A DNA stretch of 17,408 nt from Schizophyllum amplum. Taxonomy: Eukaryota; Basidiomycota; Agaricomycetes; Agaricales; Schizophyllaceae. Each line of letters begins with the position of its first letter. Within the stretch, counting starts at the first letter, position 1. The stretch covers positions 1 through 17,408 of the forward strand of contig VDMD01000277.1 in NCBI GenBank assembly GCA_007026445.1. The letters are read 5' to 3'. The position numbers and the translations under genes are program-made. This document shows positions 1-7,588 of the stretch, in pieces. The notes beneath the pieces were generated by a model, which searched no databases, had not been told where the DNA came from, and was given only the letters and a program-made list of their open reading frames with translations.

Positions 1-606
1 ATACAGTACGCTGAATGGGCGAGTCGGCCAGCGCGAGCTTCGGGGATCACCGAAGGGCGCCGAATCGGCAGTCTTCGCCCAATTGACGACATTCAGGTGA
101 AACCTATGGGCGGGAGTCCTGCAGGGTGGAGAGCAGAAGCGGAGGAATGGACAGGGCAGTCGAAGGTCACTTCGACGAGGTTCGTAAGCCTGAGCGTGAG
201 AGCGATAAAAATGGAGCCCAAGTGGATTCCAACTTCAGATCCATTTCGGGGTGCGGAAGCTTCTTCTTCACTGCGTAGGGGTTGACGCGTGCCGCACGGA
301 GAGCGATCGTTCGTATGGCTGAGTGGACCCATCCGAAATTGTCGTCATGTAGCCCGGGCGCTGGAAGGTACTGGTTGTTGAGGTCAGAGATACAGTGCCG
401 GACGGTGAACGGTCGCGCAGCAGCGCATAAAGCGCGACTGCATAAGAGGACAGCGACATGAGATTTGAAAGAGCTCGCAAAAAAACCTACATGAAAAGTT
501 GTGCTCTGAACTTGATGAGATGCATGCAGCGAGGTGACGCACCTTCTCGAGTATCTCATTCAGAACTTCGAGGGACAATAAATCCAACACAATTCTCTGC
601 TAGCCA
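1..606 (-). pseudogene. F-box-like protein, fragmentary (partial at window edge)
   Basis: On the minus strand a stretch near 595-540 reads LDLLSLEVLNEILEKV, which resembles the start of a fungal F-box (the Skp1-binding part of SCF ubiquitin ligase adaptors). Further along the strand, around 450-390 in another frame, is SRALCAAARPFTVRHCISD, like the second half of basidiomycete F-boxes. Around 215-150 is LRLTNLVEVTFDCP, like the leucine-rich tails of such proteins. The pieces lie in the expected order but in different frames. I could not join them cleanly with GT-AG introns: candidate introns 438-490 and 487-542 leave the wrong phase. No ATG precedes the F-box in frame; a stop lies just upstream next to a possible splice acceptor. 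It may be a pseudogene, a gene broken by base-loss errors like those elsewhere in the window, or a gene with exons I misplaced. F-box identity is a motif judgement only. Confidence 0.33.
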
Positions 607-651
607 GAATGCTCCGTCTACCCATGACGGACTCCAGTACGATCGAAAGGC

Positions 652-1191
652 TCAGGCGGTTTGCAGGCGGGCCAGCGTGGTTGAGCCCAAGACACCTCCG
701 AGGAGGACACACCTGGTGGTTACGATAAGCCAACTCAATAAACACTCGGAGAACGCACGCGCACGACATACCAGAGGCCAGGCGCATGAGCCAGCATAAT
801 CCGGAGTGAATTTAGACCGTCGAACTGCTCTGCTTCGCCGTTCCTCAGCTAATAACTCAATAACGGAAGATAGGGAAGGACAGCGTGTGCGTCTCATGTC
901 GTGGTCGATGGGACCTAGAACGGAGTGCCGCGGTCGAGCGGGCACCTCGACACGCAGGTAGAACTTCAGTGATCTTGCTTCGGTATATTGACCACCTGAA
1001 GTGGCGCCGCTGTACGCATGATGAATGTTGTATAGAGAAGTAAAACACACCGGACCTGGAATGTCATAGGTATACGGCGTGTAGCGATGGTTCATGATTT
1101 GTGTTTGTCCATCCCACGGAGACGCTCGCGATATCCCCAGCGTCTGTCGATGCGTAAGCGCAAGGTGAGGAAGCGCTGAGTTGTTGGATCG
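652..1191 (-). other. Unidentified 180-codon open frame, coding-like
   Basis: This minus-strand frame is open from just after a TAA at 1192-1194 down to 652, and its first ATG is at 1095. The first half looks like real protein, for example SPWDGQTQIMNHRYTPYTYD, then a GATSGGQYTEARSLKFYLRV stretch near 1000-950. The second half, below about 900, becomes Arg/Cys-rich and less convincing. A possible intron (GTGTGT donor near 1050, TACAG acceptor near 1011) lies inside the frame. I do not recognise the family. It could be an exon of the gene whose F-box-like part lies just downstream on the same strand, a decayed transposon protein, or the end of a separate gene. Its position on the same strand as the F-box fragment is suggestive but does not prove one gene. 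Confidence 0.3.
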
Positions 1192-2254
1192 TTATGAGGG
1201 AAGAGCGCGCTAGAGCCTGCAAGCTAAATTCACCGCGCGGTCTTCAAGCCTCACTTGTCCCATTTGCGCCATCGGATTTGCGGTCACGGAAGAGATCCTG
1301 GGCAGCACGCAAGTTGTAGTGAATATCCTGATAGTCGGAGAGGGACAATTAGTATCGCTCGAATGCTCCGGTGGTCAATGGTCGGGAGGCAACGCAAGCG
1401 CAATGGACCACAGCGATGTTGAGAGGCCAGCGTGGGAGACAAGCCGGACCCGATGTTTGTGGTTGTTGATCGATCATCTGTCTTCTATGTTGAACTGCCA
1501 CGACGACTCGGACTCGTCACTCCAGGTCACTCCGCGGCTCTCGAACCGGATGAATACAAGCTGTGCCAGCGGTAAGTACCGTCCTTTCTCTTATCGAAGT
1601 GTCGAGCTCCATTCCGAGACGTACTCTCGCCACCGCACGGACGCTGAACGGCCTGACAGCTAACGCGCGCACGTCCAGGCGATTCTTGTTGACGGCCGGT
1701 CTCGTATCATCCGAGGCTTCTGCCATTGCTCTCAGTGTATTGTGAAGTAAGGTACGAGAAGCTCGTTGCATCGTGCAGGGCACGCGCCCGCGGTCCCAGG
1801 GTGAATTCTCCAGCGGCCACTCTGCGTGTTCCTCGACGAGCATGCGCCGCGCGGGCGACGACGCGCACTCCTCTGCACAAGCCCTTTGTGCTAAGCTATA
1901 GTGGTATAAGCAACACCCTCGAGTTACTTCTTTTCTACGTCGAATCTGGTCTTCCCACTGAGTGAAGCAGGCGGCCTGAGTTGATCTCGAGCAACATCCT
2001 GGGGTATTGTTGGATTGCTCAATACGCCTACCCTTTGAGTCGACTTTGCCCCGATTCAGTCTTCGCTCCATGCGTGGCCCCTCTACGTGCGCGAGCGGTA
2101 CGCGCCCATGTGCTCGGTATAGCATGCACCGCTCTATACATGATAAGGCTTGCCATACATCGAAGGCCATATCGCGACATGGCGCCTACACAGATCCTAT
2201 CAGTTACTCTACGTCGGGATGGCCTTCGACTCGAGCCGCGACCTACCTGCCTCG
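1192..2254. other. Gene-poor spacer upstream of the protease
   Basis: About 1.06 kb in which I cannot support any gene. Open frames exist on both strands (the longest is minus 1517-2170, 217 codons), but they show no recognisable motif, no plausible exon chain and mixed, Arg/Ser/Cys-rich composition. The 3' part must hold upstream regulatory sequence for the plus-strand protease gene that begins at 2321. No repeats or RNA genes were noticed. Confidence 0.5.
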
Positions 2255-2261
2255 TATAAAA
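2255..2261 (+). promoter_or_regulatory. TATA box of the Lys-metalloprotease gene
   Basis: TATAAAA lies 60 bp before the ATG at 2321, followed by a short pyrimidine-rich leader with no intervening stop-start complexity. That spacing suits a strongly transcribed secreted-protein gene with a short 5' UTR. Confidence 0.6.
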
Positions 2262-2320
2262 GCCATGACGCTCCCTAGAGGATTCAGCTTCAGAGCCCTC
2301 TCCAGGTTGCACTAGCAAGG

Positions 2321-3624
2321 ATGTTCACCGCTACCCTCAAGGCCGCGCTCGCGTCCATCGCCCTCTCGGCGCTCGCTGCTTCTGCAACCCAGTCCGTGTC
2401 GATGAAGGTCGCTGGTACGTCCGTTCGTGGACTGCGTTCCCTCTCTGACACTGAAGCATTATACCAGGCCCTTCGGATGTCACTGACGTCGAGAACCTCA
2501 AGGTCACCACCACCATCACCAACACGGGCGATGAGACGCTCCGCCTCTTCAACGACCCTAACTCGCCGCTGAGCACAATGCCCGCGAACACTTTCGCCAT
2601 CAGCAACTCCGCTGGCGCGGCGCCCAAATTCACGGGCATCAAGGCCAAGTACTCGATGGACACCGTCGTCGAGAAGAACCTCAACAGCTTCACCGTCCTC
2701 GCGCCGGGCGAGTCTATTGACACCACGCACGACCGTGAGTTACGCTACCTCCTCTGTTGCTAGGCATGCAGCTGATCATCTTTAGTGAGCGCGGCGTACA
2801 ACTTCACGGAGTCGGGCGCGGACGCGTACACCTTCGACGCCGCCAAGACCCTCTACCACTTCACCGACGACGGCTCGATCGTCCCCATTGAGGCGACCAC
2901 CGAGGCCCACTCGGCCAAGCTCGAGGGCAAGCTCGTCGTGCCACGTCCGGCCGTCTCCAAGCGTGCCAGCTACAACGGCTGCTCGTCCTCCCAGCAGTCG
3001 CAGCTTGTGTCCGCCGCTTCCGCGGCCCAGAGCTACGCTCAGAGCGCGTACTCGTACGTCCCCGCATTCTCTTACGTCATGTACCGTACTCAATGATCTG
3101 CAGTTACCTCTCGTCGCACACCAGCTCGACGACGCGCTACACGACCTGGTTCGGCACCTACTCTTCCAGCCGTCACAGCACTGTTCTCTCGCACTACCAG
3201 AAGATTAGCTCGGGTGACTACAGCAGCTTCACCTACGACTGCACATGCACTGAGTCCGGTGTCTACGCCTACGTCTATGCCGACGAGTACGTGCCATTCG
3301 CCTATGTGATTGGTTATGTACTGACCGTGGCACCAGCTATGGCACGATCTACCTTTGCCCCGTTTTCTGGCAGGTCAGCACGACCGGCACGGACTCCAAG
3401 GGTGGAACTCTCATCCACGAGGCCTCCCACTTTACCGCGGTATGTCTACCGCCTCAACTATCTGTGAGATGCTGTGCTCATCGAGTCTTTAGAACGGTGG
3501 CACGGATGACATCGTCTACGGCCAGAGCTCCGCGAAGTCGCTCGCGAGCAGCAGCCCCGCGCAGGCGATCCAGAACGCCGACAACCACGAGTATTTCGCG
3601 GAGAACAACCCCTCTCAGTCTTAG
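2321..3624 (+). CDS. Peptidyl-Lys metalloendopeptidase (M35, deuterolysin/aspzincin family), secreted
   Basis: Zinc protease predicted to cut proteins on the N-terminal side of lysine outside the cell (EC 3.4.24.20 type). Six exons: 2321-2414, 2468-2734, 2786-3053, 3104-3286, 3337-3439, 3493-3624. All introns are GT-AG, 50-53 nt, with phases that match, giving 348 aa. Residues 1 to about 20 form a hydrophobic signal peptide. A propeptide runs to a KR site, so the mature enzyme should begin at Ala181 (168 aa). The zinc motif HEASH is at 298-302 and is completed by GTDDIVYG at 308-315 (third ligand Asp311, Tyr314). The acidic pair Asp335 and Glu338 matches the positions known in the Grifola enzyme to select lysine. 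Cys186, 256, 258 and 278 match its disulfide cysteines. The total length equals the Grifola frondosa precursor as I recall it. No lesion is seen. Confidence 0.95.
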
Positions 3625-3989
3625 AGGCTTTGTATGAATCGGGCGAACTTTTGTACATGGGATTGCCCTTGTATGTAGGTGTAAAGTAGTAAGTGCGAAA
3701 TGGGAAGTATGTCAATGAATGGGAGAATCGCCTTCAGAGAATTGGTTCGACAATGTTGGTGACAGTTGGTCGTTAGGGTTAAGTAGTGGCGACTCCGTCA
3801 ATCAAAGCATAGATGCATAGGTCAAGGGAACTGAATTGAGGAAAACGATTGGCTACAGCAATAAGCTACTGGCTTCGAAAGAGCCAAAAGGAGCTCACTC
3901 CAACTCGAACTTCAACGTGTGTGCGTCATAAACTAAACACGTGGCGAGCACACGCCTTCCATTTGAGGGACGTGTCCCGCCGCCATTGT
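3625..3989. other. 3' flank of the protease gene up to the MITE
   Basis: AT-richer spacer of 365 bp holding the protease 3' UTR. I see no gene, no clear AATAAA signal and no repeat. It ends at the TTA target-site duplication of the transposon. Confidence 0.6.
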
Positions 3990-3992
3990 TTA

Positions 3993-4140
3993 GGGCCCGT
4001 TCGGTAACGGAATCGCAATCGAGATTCCCGAGATTTCCTTGATTTTGTCACGTGCAATATTCCTTCCGGCGTCCGCCGAGCAACAGCGTGACGACTGACA
4101 TGTTGCCGTTCTAGGACATTATGCCGAGGCGGACTCTTTT
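3993..4140 (+). repeat. Left terminal inverted repeat of the MITE
   Basis: This arm pairs with 4405-4555. The first 20 bases match with one mismatch; inner blocks (GTCACGTGCA, TTCCGGCGTC, GTGACG) keep the same order in both arms. The inner limit is approximate because similarity fades gradually. Confidence 0.8.
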
Positions 4141-4404
4141 GGCAAAACAAGGGCTACTTCTCAAGGTTTGGTCCCTACAAAAAGAAGGATTATTACATAG
4201 AGAACCCGATTCTGGAAGGATATAAGGATATTCCGACTTCTGCAATGTCAGGCGCGCAATTCGCACTCACGCGCTGTCGCACGTGCACCGTCCTCAAATT
4301 CACTTTGTTTGCTGCAAGAATTGACTCAGAGGACTTATATACATACAGTTTGGTGACTGCGTAGTCTAAGTAATATCTGGAAGCTTGGCAGGCCTTCAGT
4401 AGCT

Positions 4405-4555
4405 TGCCTTAGCAGAATTTTCCATAAACGGCAGTGAACAACCGTCACATCAATGTTCGGCAGACGCCGGAAACGAAGCTGCACGTGACAGAATCTCGAC
4501 GGAATCTTGATTTTGTAGGGAATCACGATTCCGTTTTCCGTTACCGAACAGGCCC
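4405..4555 (-). repeat. Right terminal inverted repeat of the MITE
   Basis: This arm is the reverse-complement partner of 3993-4140. It contains a small extra duplication near its tip (GGAAAACGGAATCG against GGAATCG on the left). The inner limit is approximate. The outer end lies 40 bp before the SLY1 start codon. Confidence 0.8.
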
Positions 4556-4595
4556 TTACACCCTCGCGCCGGTTATCACGTCCTCGTCACCCAGC

Positions 4596-7082
4596 ATGGC
4601 GAGCTCTGCATTGAAGGCGGCGAGTACAGTACCTTCAAGGGTCTGCCAAGGCTTATAAATATATATAGGCATCATCTACGACGCTGCAGGAGTCGCAGAC
4701 GCAAGCGCTGCTGACCCTCCTGAATCTGAACAATCCTGTCGAGGGCGCCCAAGGATCTGCATTAGGCGGATCCAAGAGCTCCTTGACGCCATACGCTACT
4801 GGCCCTCCGGTGTGGAAGGTCCTCGTCCTTGATCAGCACACACAAGACGTACTCGCGACCGTCCTGCGCGTTACCGACCTGCGCGACGCAGGCGTCACAT
4901 TGCATGTGTAAGTCCCCATGGCATCCACAGCGTGCAGAAGGATTGATTGTGCGCAGGCAGCTTCACTCGACACGTCCCGCGCTGCCAGACGTGCCCGCGG
5001 TGTACTTCGTATCGCCGACGCTCGCGAACATCAAGCGTATAGCGGAAGATCTGGACAAATCCCTCTACGAATCCTTCCACCTGAACTTTGTCGAGCCACT
5101 TCCGCGCGCGCTGCTGGAAGAGCTCGCGGCAGCGGTTGCCCGCACAGGGACCGGGGAACTTGTGGAACAGGTGCGTTACGGCGGATCCTATGCCGGATGG
5201 TGTACTCATATCATCGTGCAGGTGCTGGACCAATATCTGTCGTTCATCTGCCCATCCCCTTCGCTGTTCTCTCTCCTTCCGCCCTCTCCGCCGCCTCCTT
5301 CTCAGGTTCAGCCCGCCGCGTCCACGTCGTCCGTGCCCCCGACCACGTACGCGATCCTCAACTCTCCTTCGTCCACGGAGCAACAAATCGAGGAAGAGAT
5401 TGACCGTGTTGCCAATGGTCTTTTCAGCGCAGTAGCGACGACTGGTGCGTGATAAGCAGCATCCTTTGCATCTCATTGACCAATTTCTATAGGCCAAGTC
5501 CCATATATCCGCTCGCCCAAAGGAAATGCGGCTGAAATGGTCGCGAAGAAGCTGGAGACGAAAATCAGGGATGCACTGCTCACTGCATCCCGATCTCATG
5601 GCACCTCCACCTCCACACTCTTCTCCCAAGAGGCAACTGGGTTGGCTAACCTCCAGCGACCATGTGAGACCTTCGAAGTTGCTCTGTCATGTTTTCTCAT
5701 GAAAATCGTAGTGCTCCTAATCCTGGATCGAAACGTCGATCTCGTATCCATGCTGTCGCACGGTTGGACGTACCAAGCACTCGTATCTGACTGTCTCGAG
5801 TTCAAGCTGAACCGAGTCACTGTACCACCCGCACCGCCAGCGCAACCAACGAAGCGCTCGTACGACCTCGACAGCAAGGATTTCTTCTGGAAGCGCAACG
5901 CCGCGAATCCATTCCCGCAGGTCGCGGAGGATATCGACACAGAGTTGAACAAGTACAAGCAGGACGCGGCGGAGATCACGCGCAGTACGGGCGTCAGCGA
6001 TGTGAATGACATCTCGCAACTGTGAGGTCCTTCGTGTTGCTATACACGAGTTGATTTCTGATGTGGAGAGCAGTGACCCTACGTCCAACGCGGCGCACCT
6101 GAAAGCTGCCATCACCCAGCTGCCCGAGCTGACGGCAAGGAAAGCGACTTTAGACACCCACATGAACATTGCGACTTCTCTGCTAGAGCAAATCAAAGTG
6201 CGCGGCTTAGATGAGTTGTTCAGCACGGAGGAAGCTATCAACAAGCAGGTGAGTCTGCCCGAATATTGGCATCACGCAGGCTCACGCGGATTTCCCATCA
6301 GACTTTACACACAATTTTGGAGACGCTGCGCAGTCAACGGGCAGACGGCAACTTCACACCAGAGGACAAGCTCCGGCTGATCCTCGTGTTCTACCTATCC
6401 TCGCCGGATAACGTCCTGTCGAAAGACGACGTCGCGCAGCTCGCCAAGGAGCTGACGTCGGCAGGAGCTGATACCTCTGCCCTTGACTATGTCAGGCGGA
6501 CACGGGAGATCCTGCAAATGACGAGCGGCGGCGCGTTTGGCCCTCCTGCTATGCAATCCGATTCAAGCGCGCCAGGCGGCGAGCTTTTCAAGGGCCTCGG
6601 CTTCGGTGCACTGAGCAATCGGGTGAGTGGCAACACTGCAGCGCAATGTGACCGCTCACATCCACCAGTTCACCGACCGCCTGGGTACTGGAGGGCTGGA
6701 GAATCTCATCTCTGGCGTGAAGAACTTCCTACCGACAAACAAGCTGATGCCCGCAACGCGGTTGGTCGAAGCGTTGATGGACTCCTCTGCAGCGTCTAAC
6801 CAGTCGCTGCAAGAGACTGATGAGTATCTCTTCCTAGACCCTCGCGCGCCGAAGCACGCCATGCCCGCTGGATCCGGCACAGGCGGTGCGAGCCGAGGAC
6901 GACGGATGGCGTTCGCGGAGAGCATGGTGTTCGTCGTTGGTGGTGCGGGTTACGTCGAGTACGGCAACCTCGAGGAGTGGGCGGCGAGGACAGGCAAGCG
7001 GGTGACGTATGGGGGCACGGATATCATCGACCCGGCGGGCTTTGTGAGGATATTGGAGGCGCTAGGGAAAGAGACGTCTTGA
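4596..7082 (+). CDS. SLY1: Sec1/Munc18-family protein SLY1 (ER-Golgi SNARE regulator)
   Basis: SM protein that binds the ER/Golgi syntaxin (Sed5 in yeast) and drives SNARE assembly for ER-Golgi transport; peripheral, cytosolic. Nine exons: 4596-4628, 4690-4907 (or starting 4669), 4957-5170, 5222-5444, 5493-5663, 5712-6021, 6074-6248, 6302-6622, 6669-7082. All phases agree, giving 692 aa (699 with the earlier acceptor), against 666 for yeast Sly1. Family landmarks: VWKVLVLDQ near the N-terminus, [20 protein letters not shown] (about 287-306), the [20 protein letters not shown] helix, [14 protein letters not shown], and a C-terminal [14 protein letters not shown] followed by the [12 protein letters not shown] end typical of Sly1. 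The start is the ATG that yields ASSALKAAS joined to [16 protein letters not shown]. The MITE ends 40 bp upstream of it, so the core promoter or 5' UTR must lie in or beside the element. The gene appears intact. Confidence 0.95.
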
Positions 7083-7588
7083 TGTGTTTTCTATTGTTTT
7101 GGACTTGGACATACTTATGGCTCGGTTATTGCGATGGAGATGTGCTTTAGAACTGCTTGACTGGTGACGGACAGTAGCCCTTGGCTACTGCGGAAGCTAT
7201 TCATTCAGGAAGGAAGGAAGTAAAGAGCAATAAAACCAGGTCCCGCGGGTCGTTCTCGGCTGAGTTCCCTGGGAAACAGAATTCGGGGCCGTGATATCAC
7301 CACTCCGCACTGATTTTCTCGAGGGTTTATCGTGCTGTGTCCTTCGAGCTCGTGTTGTCCTCCGCACTTTGACTCTGACTCTGATCATCCTGGACGCGCT
7401 CATCTCAGCCAAGTCTACGCCGGCGATCACAGCGCGCAGCCACAGCGACGCGACTGACAAGTGACGTACCTGATCAACACAAATCCTTCCTTGTTTGGAG
7501 TGTGGCCTCTTTAACGACGACACTCACGACAAAGAGGGCGCCTCCCACGGCGCTCGTCACGACTTCCACGACCCGCTCGCTGCCCTCC
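7083..7588. other. Spacer between SLY1 and the channel gene
   Basis: About 500 bp holding the SLY1 3' UTR and the channel promoter. An AATAAAA at 7230-7236 is a possible poly(A) signal. A perfect 8-bp inverted repeat with a 3-nt loop occupies 7172-7190. No ATG occurs between about 7145 and 7589. The frame of the channel is open back to 7385 and stays Thr/Ser-rich from 7502, but has no start codon there. Confidence 0.55.
7172..7190 (+). repeat. Perfect 8-bp hairpin in the SLY1 3' flank
   Basis: CAGTAGCC, loop CTT, GGCTACTG: a fully paired stem about 90 bp after the SLY1 stop. It could fold in the 3' UTR. No T-run follows, and its function is unknown. Confidence 0.4.

Larger units (their letters stand above)
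3990..4558. mobile_element. Tourist/PIF-Harbinger-like MITE with TTA target-site duplication
   Basis: The element proper is 3993-4555 (563 bp). Its left end reads GGGCCCGTTCGGTAACGGAA, and the reverse complement of its right end reads GGGCCTGTTCGGTAACGGAA, one difference in 20. The similarity continues inward, imperfectly and with small gaps, for roughly 150 bp on each side (about 3993-4140 and 4405-4555). Both arms carry CACGTG and a TTCCGGCGTC-type block at matching positions. TTA flanks both ends (3990-3992, 4556-4558), the target duplication typical of PIF/Harbinger. There is no transposase and no convincing ORF, so it is non-autonomous. A TATATA at 4336-4341 lies inside. It sits between the protease gene and SLY1. 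Superfamily assignment rests on the 3-bp TTA duplication and GGGCC termini and is moderately sure; that it is an inverted-repeat element is very sure. Confidence 0.87.

Noticed and set aside
1517..2170. 217-codon minus-strand open frame
   Set aside because: Arg/Cys/Ser-rich, no domain-like stretch and no exon partner; likely a chance frame in the GC-rich spacer.
2290..2730. Minus-strand frames over the protease
   Set aside because: Antisense shadow; the plus strand has a complete, motif-verified protease.
3990..4558. hAT-type element instead of PIF/Harbinger
   Set aside because: The 8-bp flanks do not match each other, whereas TTA matches exactly on both sides of the inverted repeats.
4895..5629. 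244-codon minus-strand frame opposite SLY1
   Set aside because: It is the antisense shadow of SLY1 exons with high GC third positions (poly-Arg/Gly stretches).
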